Origin: Hetaerina americana
Taxonomy: Eukaryota > Arthropoda > Insecta > Odonata > Calopterygidae
Reading direction: 5' to 3'
DNA: 64,000 nucleotides
Assembly: GCA_022747635.1 (NCBI GenBank)
Contig: JAKTNV010000005.1
Location: forward strand, 51,686,013 to 51,750,012
In this document: positions 1-10,330 of the stretch, piece after piece
Position numbering within the stretch: the first letter of the stretch is position 1
How the letters are laid out: every line of letters begins with the position of its first letter
Notes under the pieces: generated by a model
Told to the model about the DNA's origin: nothing
The model's input: the letters and a program-made list of their open reading frames with translations, nothing else
The model's database searches: none
Position numbers and translations under genes: made by a program

Positions 1-104
1 TGGGGTCAAAGAAGTATTTTTTGTATTGAAACGCGTCAAGTTGTGTCCCCTTTAGCTGAGTCTTAGAAATGTAGCGGTGCTTAATGCGTCCTTCGAGTAC
101 CTAC

Positions 105-480
105 TTAAATCGGTAGACTACCTTATTATTATTATTAGGTAATCTACCGGTTAAGGTAGGTTTTTGGATGGACACAGTTACTAAATAAATATTTTGTGAT
201 TCCTAACAAAATACAAAATCCAGTATCCTACTCTACATCAGACCCCTCTTCATCTCTGAGTACCTTCTTCCTCCCTTCATCCCGTCCAACATCCCTATCC
301 TGTTCCCTCCCTTTCCTCGTTCCTCTCCCCTCTATTACAGTCTTCAACATCCCACTGCCGGTCAATACCCCCTTCAGCCACTTTTCCTGCCTCCATAGGA
401 TTTCTCCCAACAAACCCCTCTCTTCGCCCACCATACCAAGCACTTCCTCGTTTGTTTTCTTCTCTGGAAAGGTAGCTTAG
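105..480 (-). repeat. RTE-like LINE 3' fragment in PPO-A intron
   Basis: On the minus strand this encodes the end of a LINE ORF2 ([20 protein letters not shown], then [17 protein letters not shown]), followed by a 3' tail ending in (TAA)n near 125-138. The tail is bracketed by a small inverted repeat, CGGTAGACTACCT / AGGTAATCTACCG. Four related fragments lie near 15.05, 26.4, 33.0 and 37.0 kb. Confidence 0.65.
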
Positions 481-601
481 GTTTGACCGAGGTCGCTCGG
501 AAGGTAGGGATAACATAGTTTTGAAATAGATGTCCCCGTGACGGGAGACGGTAACAGTCACCAGTTGCCACTGAGGTACGGCGCCATTATTGTATCCATA
601 C

Positions 602-804
602 CTGGCAACAATCTGCCGATTCATGTAGTAAAACAGCTCTCCACGTCTGTCCTTGTTGACAATTTCCATGGGACCGAAAAATGGGTATACGAGATGCCAT
701 TGCCAATGGTGCAGGTTGATTCCTATGTCCTCGCGGAAATAGGCCACGCGTTGCTCGGGGTCGAGGTCACTCGCGGTGGAATCATTTGGAGGAATCACGA
801 CAGA
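602..804 (-). CDS. PPO: PPO-A exon 4 (CuA site, one ligand replaced)
   Basis: The acceptor is TTTATTACAG at 805 and the donor GTATGG at 601; the length is 203 nt, identical to PPO-B exon 4. It encodes [38 protein letters not shown] and [16 protein letters not shown]. The AAT (Asn) codon stands where PPO-B has CAC (His), the third ligand of copper A. The central His of HHWHWH is Gln, but that position is not a ligand. Confidence 0.92.
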
Positions 805-2809
805 CTGTAATAAAGAGAAAATGTCATCAGAACAGTCGTATGTCACTTATCATTCAACCCTCTGTCCGTTTTATATCGCTAAGTCCTTCCGCGAATGGAC
901 GTCGGGGAAAAGCTTTGAAAGGAATTCTTCCAGGGAATCTATGACACCATTATATTAATCAACTCGAAGGAAGTAAACTAAAAATTACCATTAAAATGCA
1001 AAATTATCAGTGTAAAAATCACCGGCCTTGACTGGGATTCGAACCCAGAGCCCTCGATTTACGATGGATGGGATGTCAAACCGGATCCCTCGATGGAAAT
1101 AGACATCGAGGAATCCGGGTTCGAATCCCGGCCAAGGCGAATAATTTTTCCGCACTGAATTTGCATTGAAATGCATATTAGCGGATGGATCTGTTAAAAG
1201 TTACTGCTACGGCATCTCCCGCAGTTTCTTGGAATTTTGAAAATGAACGTACCTACGGTCGTTAAACAATGGAAAACGAAATAGCCGAGACCGTATACTT
1301 GATTGGACCTAGGTTTGTTTCAGGGGGGCAGGTAAAAACAAAGTGGCAAGTAAGGGGAAGATGGGAAACCCACACTAGGTCACTTTGGTGATGTTTGGGA
1401 AACAGTGACCCACATGAACCTCAATCACACACAAGCAATGCAAAAAGAAATGAGGAAACAGACTTACAACTACTCGATCACTAGGCTGCGTCAAGGAATA
1501 ATATTAACTCTCGTGAATCGCATTCACACCCACAATCAGGGTTTGCAAGGATATCTCCTATACTAGGGACCCCTTGTACTCACACAGGAATAAATATTAA
1601 TTGAAAACACAATTAAAATATAAAAAATAAGAAAGAAGGAACCAAGTTCAGGTTCGCAGTCCCTCAATCACTCGGGGGTGTTAGACTTTATTCACTCCTA
1701 CGACATTTTCCTCCTTTAGTCCCGCGGACGCGAAACTTTATCCTCCTTCATTTCCCCCATCAACTCCTCCTCCTCGGTATCTTTCACTTTATCTACATCT
1801 GATTCGAATATTAATTTCCTAGATATTGACATCCACCTCCAGAGCAATAAACTTAACACCTCAGTTCACATTAAACCGGCCAATAATCAACAATACCCTC
1901 ATTTCAAGAGTTGCCACCATCACATACAAAGCGCTCCATTCCTTTCTCACTCTCAGTCCGTGTTCTCCGTCTCTGCAACAACACCTGCTCCCAACAGAAA
2001 TACATGGACCAGCTGCACGACTCTCTCAGGAAATGCGGGTACCCTGAAAAACTACTGAACAGTTAACTTCTCAAACCGTCAACCCAATGCACTCCTCTCC
2101 CTAAACACCTTACCTGCAAAAATATTCGAGCCCTTTCCTGACAGAGTGCATACTTTTAAGAAAAGATGTAAGGAATATACGTAATAATTTGATTGATGTG
2201 TGGTGTAAAATTATATGTAACAGGTTATTTTTTTAATTTTTTTTCTTGCTGATTGATTGATGTTAATGAGATGGGGATTTTCTTGCTTTGAGAAAGATAT
2301 TTGTGTTTTGAAGTTCCCTTTAAGTATACTTTTGTTTAATGACTGATTTTACCTTTGTGATTATTTGGGACTTGGGAGCCACCTGACATTATCTATCAGC
2401 ACATGTGGATTTTTAATAATAATCATAGCCAAACCGCCCAAAAATTTCCCTACCTGTCCTCCCCTCACCCATCCCCCTCAGATATCCTCTCCGCTCTTCC
2501 CTCTAGAAAGGCTTTCTGATGATGACGGCCGTGCCGTCGAAACGTCAGGACTACATATGTGAGTGTCCTTTCTTTGTGTTTCTATGTTTAAAAAATCTAT
2601 ATCTATGTGTATATATACGTGTGTGTGCGTGTATAACATTTGGGCGAAACAATAGAAAACAAAATAAAATAGATAACATGTAAAAGGACACTCACATTGT
2701 AGATTGTTTGAGATTTCAGCCTTCTCTGAGGCCTACTTCAGGGCAGACAGTTCTTATGTGCTCTCCAAATGCTATATTGCTCTCGTGAGTGCTTCTCCAT
2801 CATAGATAA

Positions 2810-2870
<61 letters not shown>

Positions 2871-5800
2871 CATACATGGATGATCTGAAAAGTTTCCGAC
2901 TCAGAAAAATTCAGAAAAAATTTCTTGTATCTTTGTTAGGTCGGAAAATTTTCAGACCACCCTCGTATATTTATAGAATATACACACACGCAAATATGTG
3001 CCCTTAAGGACCTTCCGGAATCCACCTACTAAGGAGCCTTTGAGCCATGGAAAAGTGGCAAAAGTGTATCGACGCTCAAGGGATGTACTTTGAAGAATTT
3101 TGTATATGGTTTGCATAACAATTATCGGGAACCTTTTTAGAAAAATAGATTTATACCAGATATTGTTACAAGCCCTCAAAATTCTTCCAAATTATATATA
3201 TGTAAATTAGTTGAGTAATATTTAACACTGTAGATATCACCCTTGTTCCATAATTTTACTAGAGATCGTAGTGTTAGCATGTGCATTCCTCTTGAGTCCG
3301 ATAAGTGGATACAAGTTCATTTGCATCGGAATTTTTTCTGTAGTTGTGTCTCATGTATAGTGCGGGACCTGTTCTTGTACGGTGCATGCCAAAAGTGGAT
3401 ACATCCCATGCCACACAACATCCTGGTGGCTTTCAGGGTATAATATAGATGAAAATCGTTATTATTTTCTAACATTTTTTACTCGAAAGAGAATTACCCT
3501 TAAAAAAAGCATCTGCATCATTTTCGACCTAATTTCTATCATACATCCAAAGGCGGTCAATGCATACAGAAGTGAACCACATTTTCCACCTTTTACTCTT
3601 TTTTCCTTCATGACTGATGACTGTTATTTGATTGGGTACCGAGACCGCAGGTGGCAAAGGTAAAGAACAGACTCCCCGTCCAAGTTTGCTAATTTGGCAC
3701 CCGGTAGGAATTAGTACATTTAAGGTGTAAATGCCCACACCTTATGGTTTATATCAGGGGCACCATCCGCGATCAGCCATCTTCTAGGAATATTTTATTC
3801 AAACCTTGATGTGCATTTCAAGTGTCAAGTGCTAAAGTTAGAGAAATACTTAAAATACCTTATGGTAGTCTGCGCTCTCCCCTGCGGTGAGCACGTTCGC
3901 TTGCTCTCTGGCCGCAGAGATGATATTCCCATCCAAGAATTTATCTGGGAAGATGTCGTGCAGCGGAGGCAGTTGAAGACCCTTTGTGTCGGGGCGATGA
4001 AGAACGGCGATGCTGTAAGCGAGAACGAACATAACGGGGTTTACTCTGTCACGAGCGTAAACGGCAGCAGATAGGAAGTCGTCATATTCTGATGAACCTA
4101 AAGAAGGGAAAAAAATCTTAAATAAGCATTCCCCTCGCGCAGAAGACGGGAAAATATTGATTTATAAGGAAAGCCTCTGCATAAATTCCTACGGAGGGAT
4201 ACACGGCCTCTTAAACACGTCACGATATTTTTTACCATTCCCATTCCCATCTGTCCCCATGTTTGTTCGGAATTATTTCACTGGAATATTACGATATTCA
4301 CTCTTTAAAAGATCTAAGAACATTTGAAGTTTCAATTTGCATATCACTTTAAATAATACGAAAAACAAATAAATCACAGTTTCATATTTATTATTCATTA
4401 CTTGAATTAGTAAGTTGTGTCATTTTTTTTCTAGTCCATGTGGAAAAATTTGGATTAATAGCAGTTTTTCATTGAGATGAATATTAAAAAAATATTTTGT
4501 GACATTTACCATGGAAAACAAACTAAAGGCGATGGATAAAACCGTACTGTCCATTGTAATACAAAGCAGGGACGCATATAAAACACATTTCCTAACCTGA
4601 AGCGTTTCACTCGCGATTAGAGACTTCAATGGGAGGGATTCCTCTCCCATCTCACTTATTGTCCCCCCCTGCCATACCTCCAATTAGAGTGCAGTGGTTC
4701 ATCTGCTCCCGTATACGAATAGTTGGTGAGGGAGGCTTGATTATTATTAAAAACGAATAAATATGAAGCATTAACACATTTCATAAATACCTTCAGTTAA
4801 ATTACAAGAGTTACAGTTCAGTTAGTCCAGTGACAGCACGCGGTGGTACTGAACGTAGTATTTGGGTTCGATTTCAATTTATGCCTACAAGCTCCACGCA
4901 AACTTTGTGTTGCTTCGAGTACCAGATCTTCCTGGGAAACCAAAGGTTGGCAAAGGACCTAGCTCCCCTACCCTGATGCATGAATTTCACACGCCGCATA
5001 GTTCTTAGTACGAGGAAAGCTCTACACTCCCCAATAAAACTAATATTAGGGTTGATTACCATGATATAATTACATTGCTGAGTAATAATAAATAATTTTA
5101 GGATATTAAGAGAACTGTTTTCTCAACTCCACGACAAAGTGACTCCGAGTCTACGTTTGACTCGAAGGGGAAGTGGAAAGCATTGAAAAAAATCCGTAAG
5201 AAGATAGTTAAGAATACAAGAATACGTCTCCCTTCGTCTACGATATATCTGAGGACTTCACTTACTAATGAATATATTCAGCAGCTTTTCCGTCATCCTC
5301 TGGTGGTGAGTAATGAAGATGCAGAAGGTGTCCTCCCGCCCAATTTCCATAGGCCCCGATAGATCTGGAAAGTCTATTTCCTTCAAAGGCACAAGGGTTC
5401 TCTTTTCCTTGCTGTACCGTTCTTCCAATTCCATTCCTGCATCCTGGAATTGGGGTGCCTGTGAGGAATTCAGAGAATAAATTAAACTGCGAACTTCGCT
5501 TTACGACGGCTCCTCTCGGAATGCACCTCACGACTCTCACTGGGAGTACAATGCGGTAGACAATTATATGGTAAAATTAGATTCATTTTAGACTAGAAAA
5601 AATATAAGACCGTGAAATGTGAGGAAAAAACCTACAGGATCTGTTCCAAAAAGTAAGTAAAACGATTGTTCCAGGCGAAGCGGACAACTGGGGAGGGACA
5701 ACTTGTGGCGGAAAAAATTGTTATAGGTCTTGGGAAAGCCACGCGAACCATGTCGGTTGTCTGCAGGCCGTTACAGTTTACGGATATCTGCTGCACTGGA

Positions 5801-7675
5801 CCCCTGCCCGGGGTCACGAATTCACGATTTCACTTTCCATGGAGCAATGATACGCGATAAATTTTAATTTTCTAATAAAATTTAACTTAAAGGTCTATCT
5901 GCGCGATATAAATAGAAAAGTTGCAATGAACAACGTAGCAGTGTCACGTAATGTCGGAAGAAACTGGGAAGGATCTACTATTTCATCGCTGGTTGAAATA
6001 CAGATTAAATTTACTGCATGAATTTGGGCTGGTTCACTTACTCGAGAGTGTTGAGTGGATATAGCAGGTAATTGCCGACTTAATACGGTAGATCAGATCA
6101 CGTACGTAAAATCAGGGAGATAGATAGCAAAACGGATAGATTTAAAATGTTTTTTCCTCGTACGATTAGAGATCGAAATAGATATATTTTTGCAGACGCG
6201 AGGAGAATAATTAGGTTTGGTAGCGTATATATATTGTCGATATCCTGCTTGTATCTTAAACAAAGAAATACTCGTAACATAGAACTTAATAGCATTTTTC
6301 CAGTATGATTTGGACAATTCCTTTTTACTGAATTTTTTTGCATGTAAGTAGCTTCTTCGTGGTGACTAACTAATCCCGAGTACATGATCAAACTGATATA
6401 TGTGTTGAGATGAAATGAATTTGCCTGCATGGTTGGTGACCTAACAACACTGCCACACGCCTTTGCGGCTGCTCGCGGGGCATTATGTATATTTAGGATT
6501 TATTTCTGAAAGTTCATTGCGATGCAATAACTAATTGCTGTATATTGAATCGTTTCATTATATTTAACTAAATAACTATTCAAGAGATGCAATATACACA
6601 ATGCCAATGGATGGCTGTGCTGGTGATAGGATTATCAACTGTCACTTTGAAAGGTTCACTGCAGCACACCACACAATGATAATAATAATGCGTTCGTTGG
6701 TGACATCATATAAAAAAGAATGTGAATTCTGAACAGCTCATTGTTAACAGCACATTGGAAGAGTTGGGAGCAATCTTTGGTGGTGTAAAATCGGTAAGTT
6801 GTGTGTGTGTACTTGGGCATATGTGAATGTTATGACATCCTTTTAAAGATTACCTACTGGATTTGACGTATCCCAAGAGAAATCTTTGAACTAACCCGAT
6901 CTAAAACTCCAAATGATGTGATGATCTGGTTACTAAAACTTCTTTGGAAAACGAATGTAGTCACAGGCGTAGGAAATGACCCCCCATGCCCACCCTCAAA
7001 GGTGGTGTGAACTTCACATACGTTTAACTTTACTCGATGGTAGTTCTACTCTCACTTATCCCAACCAACCCTCGCGCCGATGAATACAAAACCGATCGAG
7101 ACTGCTTATTTTCAATAAAATAGGCAAACAAGAACATATTATTAATTTTATTTATCGATTGATGGTGTATTAAAACTGAAAAAAATGTAGAAAATAATCG
7201 TGAGGAGACGGAATTACAAATTCAATGCATATAAATTAGCAAGTGTAATTTTTGGCTGTTTAGTGAAATTTTGTTTTTGTATTTAATCAATATAAATCGT
7301 GAATATGCTCTCGTAGGAAGAAGAAAGTAGCTCAAAAAGTTAGGATTAAAGGCAAGAATGTTGCATGTAAACTCATTCGTTGAAGTCGGATAAAATTTAT
7401 CCTGCCTGTTAGTGAATATTTTGAACGAAGCTGAATCCCGTATGCTCCAAACAATATTAGCGACTATTTTACAGACATCCCAAAAACATCTATTGCTTAC
7501 AATCTCCTCTGTATTAAGACAAAGAGAAGATTACCGTCAGAAGGGATTTTATGCTCACCAAGAAGTTGTTGTTCAGTACGTCGAAGGCCAATCTCATTTG
7601 ACCCTTCGGGACGAAACATGGCTCCGTTGGCCTGCAGAGGATGTGGATTACGTGGTGCTGCGGAGTTACCTTCAT
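602..7675 (-). CDS. PPO: Prophenoloxidase paralog A (PPO-A), 5' part, four exons, runs off left edge
   Basis: This is the amino-terminal part of a second prophenoloxidase, a hemolymph copper oxidase zymogen acting on phenols in melanization. Exons are 7675-7559, 5458-5266, 4097-3859 and 804-602; phases 0, 1 and 0 join them into about 251 open codons. The protein starts MKVTPQHH and carries the RPTEP box (residues 15-19) and FVPKG. Exon 4 has the CuA region with [10 protein letters not shown] and [10 protein letters not shown]. Ligand histidines at about 216 and 220 are present, but the third CuA histidine is Asn at about 245. The usual Arg-Phe activation site reads ERYSKE. Intron positions and phases match PPO-B, which lies head to head with it. 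The remaining exons (linker, CuB, carboxy-terminal domain) must lie left of the window. All four exons are open with GT-AG borders, so I read it as a live gene, though not necessarily a typical oxidase; an early pseudogene remains possible. Confidence 0.9.
980..1235 (-). repeat. Palindromic tRNA-like retroposon, copy 1
   Basis: Inverted arms carry ACTGGGATTCGAACCC and GGGTTCGAATCCCGG flanked by CCTTG/CAAGG, each next to a T5 run (AAAAATCACC / AATTTTTCC). The right end shows the family terminus (CGGCATCTCCCGCAGTTTCTT), so this copy is inverted relative to those near 16.9, 22.0 and 34.8 kb. The left end is truncated. The centre (1050-1110) reads through a small hairpin, CCTCGATGG / CATCGAGG. 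Confidence 0.7.
1238..1310 (+). repeat. Short hairpin repeat, second copy of the 25.5 kb element
   Basis: AAAATGAACGTACCTACGGTC followed by AATAGCCGAGACCGTA is shared, inverted, with the 103-bp insertion at 25515-25617. Ends are not defined here, and no duplication was found. Confidence 0.5.
1311..1689. other. No gene recognised
   Basis: PPO-A intron DNA. No coding exon or known repeat was recognised. Confidence 0.5.
1690..2050 (+). mobile_element. Penelope-like element fragment (after RT motif C)
   Basis: Frame [20 protein letters not shown], then [20 protein letters not shown], matches the stretch after the RT catalytic core in Penelope-like elements (NFLDxxI...K..TSVYxKPT). It is broken downstream by a LINE tail. 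The element's 3' end seems to resume near 2430. Confidence 0.6.
2050..2428 (+). repeat. LINE 3' end, nested in Penelope-like DNA
   Basis: The peptide [20 protein letters not shown] resembles the last residues of CR1/Jockey-type ORF2. It is followed by an AT-rich 3'UTR ending GGGACTTGGGAGCCACC...ATCAGCACATG and (TAA)n. The same tail recurs at 27462-27540. Confidence 0.5.
2430..2580 (+). mobile_element. Penelope-like 3' end with hammerhead-like core
   Basis: CTGATGA (2516-2522), a 6-bp stem GACGGC-CGT-GCCGTC, GAAAC (2539-2543) and GTC (2544-2546) reproduce the hammerhead ribozyme core reported at Penelope-like element termini. One extra T separates CTGATGA from stem II. The shared end GTGAGTGTCCTTT follows. 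Confidence 0.55.
2640..2775 (-). mobile_element. Second Penelope-like 3' end, inverted
   Basis: On the minus strand CTGAAGTAGGCCTCAGAGAAGG continues CTGAAATCTCAAAC, a decayed version of the same terminal motif, and then GTGAGTGTCCTTTT, as in the plus-strand copy at 2560-2573. The two ends face each other. Confidence 0.4.
2814..2866. repeat. (AT)n microsatellite
   Basis: About 52 bp of alternating A and T. Other tracts lie at 27542-27569, 30714-30784 and 62254-62283. Confidence 0.95.
2875..2965. mobile_element. 91-bp mariner-type MITE
   Basis: The ends read GATGATCTGAAAAGTTTCCGAC and, inverted, GGGTGGTCTGAAAATTTTCCGACC, bounded by TA-rich DNA and CTCG|TA. Almost nothing remains between the inverted repeats. 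The CGAGGGTxxTC terminus is typical of mariner elements. Confidence 0.6.
3859..4097 (-). CDS. PPO: PPO-A exon 3
   Basis: The acceptor is TTCTTTAG at 4098 and the donor GTATTT at 3858; the length is 239 nt, phase 1 to 0. It encodes [20 protein letters not shown], then [20 protein letters not shown] and [10 protein letters not shown]. This is the classic PPO block ([16 protein letters not shown], FPDKFxDG). It is five codons longer than PPO-B exon 3 at its 3' end. Confidence 0.9.
4098..5265. other. PPO-A intron 2, nothing recognised
   Basis: Apart from the exon borders I see no coding exon, RNA gene or clear repeat. Confidence 0.5.
5266..5458 (-). CDS. PPO: PPO-A exon 2 (activation region)
   Basis: The acceptor is TCCTCACAG at 5459 and the donor GTAAGT at 5265; the length is 193 nt, ending in phase 1 like PPO-B exon 2. 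It encodes [19 protein letters not shown], then [13 protein letters not shown] and [20 protein letters not shown]. The last part matches the PPO motif FSxFIPxHRxxAxxLIxIF. Another acceptor 15 nt downstream (TTCCAG) would also keep the frame; the upstream one gives a length matching PPO-B. Confidence 0.85.
5459..7558. other. PPO-A intron 1, nothing recognised
   Basis: About 2.1 kb of AT-rich intron. Open frames at 5632-5817 and 6098-6430 show no family resemblance or codon bias. Confidence 0.5.
7559..7675 (-). CDS. PPO: PPO-A exon 1 (start codon exon)
   Basis: This exon has 39 codons, from the ATG at 7675-7673 to a GTGAGC donor at 7558. It encodes [13 protein letters not shown], then [12 protein letters not shown] and the end ..VLNNNFL. 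The RPTEPxFxPKG box is the conserved start of insect PPOs and also occurs in PPO-B exon 1, which fixes the start. An A at -3 supports the ATG. A TTCCCAG 18-25 bases upstream could be the acceptor of a 5'UTR intron. Confidence 0.88.
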
Positions 7676-7781
7676 CTTGCACGGTAAATTTCCTGGGAAC
7701 AATCGTTAGCTCTGGTTTTCAGGCCTGGGTCCCTCTATGAGGCATCCGCGATCAAGAACATCGGGTGGAATTACGTGATGT

Positions 7782-7790
7782 TATATATAC
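7782..7790 (-). promoter_or_regulatory. Possible TATA box of PPO-A
   Basis: On the minus strand this reads GTATATATAA, about 110 bases upstream of the PPO-A ATG, so transcription would start near 7758. No clear initiator follows. If the CCCAG near 7690 is a 5'UTR acceptor, the true promoter would lie farther away. Confidence 0.3.
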
Positions 7791-7799
7791 AAGCGCCTT

Positions 7800-9550
7800 T
7801 GGATTCGAAGGGGTTTCCAACGAAATCAGGTAGTGGGCGTCCTTTCTCGGAATTGATATGCTTTAGCATACCGCGGCGATAGCTAAAGCCTTGATATTCG
7901 TCGCGGTTGAGCGAAATCTTTCCTCCGGGCGCCAAAGCCGGATGTTTGCAACCACATAAATTGAGGCTAAAGGAGGAGGTGGATTTATCGTATCTGTATG
8001 CTACCCCACTCGGACGTCCAATCGATATCTTGGATAGCTATTCCTCGTAGTAGCGCGATCTATTTAAAATTATCGTGCGGGAAAAGTATTGTTTCATTCA
8101 CAATTTTATTCTGTTGGCTTTAAAGTTCAAGCACTCTAGTGATCAGTTATTGGACAGATAGGGTAAGACAGCTATCACCACATTAAATGGACATTTCTGT
8201 GACTGGTTTACTTCAGTCAGTCTATTGAACTGACATTTGCTCCTGTTCAAAGCTCCAAGGGGCTCATTCTGACACTTGGAATCTGCCTCTGGGTTCACAT
8301 GTGCTGGGCTAGGCTTGTATGTGTTATTTTTTAGTTAGCGAGTGATACTTCGCCACTCACGCAATGTTAAGTATTATCTTCCATGATGCTATCTTCCAAA
8401 CTTACTCGCCCTCATGTTGAAATCATCTTTGTTACGATATTTATTTCTTTTTTCTCACAGAATCGTTCACTGCTTCATTCCATCAGCCATAAACATTCAT
8501 TCCTCCGACGGGACCTTTTCAGCATACACTTTCAACCAATTCCACGATCATTCCTTTCAACCCATCCCAATCATCACTCACACGCGTTTTTTTAAAGTAT
8601 TATTCTGATACTTCCTGATTCGAATCCAGTTTGTCCTCAAGCATGCATTCGCTCTGCATCATTACACTTTTTTGTCTTGCAGCTATTTTTATTTTACTAT
8701 CATTTGCTGTTTTGTGCTAATTTCTCCTGATGCCTACTTTTTCTAAAGATCTGCTATCGAAAACACCAAGAATTCGCCTGTTCCACACTCAGCATCTTTC
8801 ATTACCTCCGTACCCATCGCTAATGCCCTCATTCACTTATCATATTCAGCGAAATGAATTAATGTTCTTAGAATAAAGCATTTGTCATGGATGGCATTTG
8901 AACACATACTTAAACAGTACTTAATAGACTTAAATCGAGTTTTCAATCAATTTAATAAAAGCAAAACAAGACGCTCATTAGATTTGAAATAAAAAATATT
9001 GAAGGAAAAGTTTTAAAAGCGCGTATTCTAGATGATATTCGAAAAGCATATTGAGTGCCGCATATTAAAATGAAATGAAAGCTAGTGATACTTGAGAGGG
9101 AAATCTGATCTTAAATAAATATTAACAAGCCTTAAATATTAAAAAAATTATATTAATTGGTCAAACGATCGCATTAACTGATATATGGCGTGCCGAAATG
9201 CAAGAAAAATAAATAATATTATTTAATTATTCATTATAACATTTATGTGCTCATTTTTGTTGAAAGTGTTATTTCATATTTGAATTCAAGGGAAGCTTGT
9301 TATTATTGATATTTAAAGGCCAACTGAATATAAATTTGGGTATATATTTAAATATCTCATCATATTTACAGCTAGATGACATCAGAAGTTTATATCACAT
9401 CGAAACAAGCTCAAAAAACTTTTTATTTGTTGAAATACGAGTAAATAATTATTTGCAGAGACTTAAATGTAAACTTAACAAATGGTTAGTCTCCAGTTAT
9501 TGGATGAAATCTTATTTTAGTATACGAAGTTTTTAAACATGTGAAAATGG
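7800..9550. other. Intergenic DNA between PPO-A and PPO-B, nothing recognised
   Basis: This is the left part of the divergent intergenic region and may hold enhancers. No coding signal was seen; pyrimidine-rich open frames at 8383-8608 look like chance. Confidence 0.4.
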
Positions 9551-9555
9551 AAATA

Positions 9556-10330
9556 CGAGGCATATTCATAAAGTGAGGGTCGTTTGCTTATATTTAAATA
9601 TTGGCGCTTCAGAACACAATTTTACTCCTGCAGCGCCATCTACTGATTCATTGAGAACCTATAGCAGTATTTATTTTGTTTCAGAAGATACGTGCTTGTC
9701 CGTGCACGCAAACAACAATGTCCGCGACAATCGCTCATCCCGCCAGCTGGGAAGTGCGTTCTGTCATACGATTCATGTATGCAAAAGGATTGTCGGCTGC
9801 TGAAATTCATCGGGAGTTATGCCTAGTTTATGGACCTACAGTTATGAGTTAAGGAAAGGTTAGACAATGGTGCCGTGGTTTTAAAAGTGGACGAACAAAT
9901 GTCCATGACGAAGAGTGAAGTGGCAGGCCCAGTATTCTGACCGATGAAATTGTTTCGCAAGTGGAACAAAAACTGCGATGTAATCGTCGATTGACGATTA
10001 ATGGCCTAGCTGAACAATTTCCTCAACAAGGACGCACTACTGTCTACAATATTGTCACGGAAAACCACGGATACCCCAAATTGTGTGCAAGGTTGGTACC
10101 GAAACACTGCTGCCAAAACCAATAAGAAAATTAAAGATTTTCATGAGGAACTCTTTGACCACCCACCGTAGAGTCCTGACCTTGCACCTAGCGACTTCTT
10201 CCTCTTCTTGCACTTGAAACAGTGTCTCGGTGGACAGCGTATCGAAACCGAAGAGTAACTCAAGAACGGCGTTGTTAATTGGTTCAACTCTCAGGCGGCG
10301 AGCTTCTATGCAGAGGAGTTAAGAGGGGTC
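9556..10330 (+). mobile_element. Degenerate mariner between the PPO genes
   Basis: The left end has the mariner-type terminus CGAGGCATATTCATAAAGTG. From 9716 it encodes MSATIAHPASWEVRSVIRFM, AEIHRELCLVYGP, then WCRGFKSGRTNVHDEE, the helix-turn-helix region of mariner transposase. In-frame stops follow (TAA in MS*GKVRQW, TGA after DEE). The middle is shortened; SPDLAPSDFFLFLHLKQCLG near 10172-10230 is the last catalytic Asp region. No matching right inverted repeat was found. The element is dead. Confidence 0.8.

Noticed and set aside
196..480. Plus-strand 94-residue Ser/Pro-rich frame
   Set aside because: Antisense of the LINE carboxy terminus; the same happens near 33.1 and 37.1 kb.
295..846. 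A 183-residue minus-strand protein
   Set aside because: Only 804-602 is a PPO exon; the rest reads through a splice donor into intron and LINE DNA.
991..1176. 61-residue minus-strand frame with PWPGFEPGF
   Set aside because: It crosses the palindromic tRNA-like repeat; a B box translated gives this peptide.
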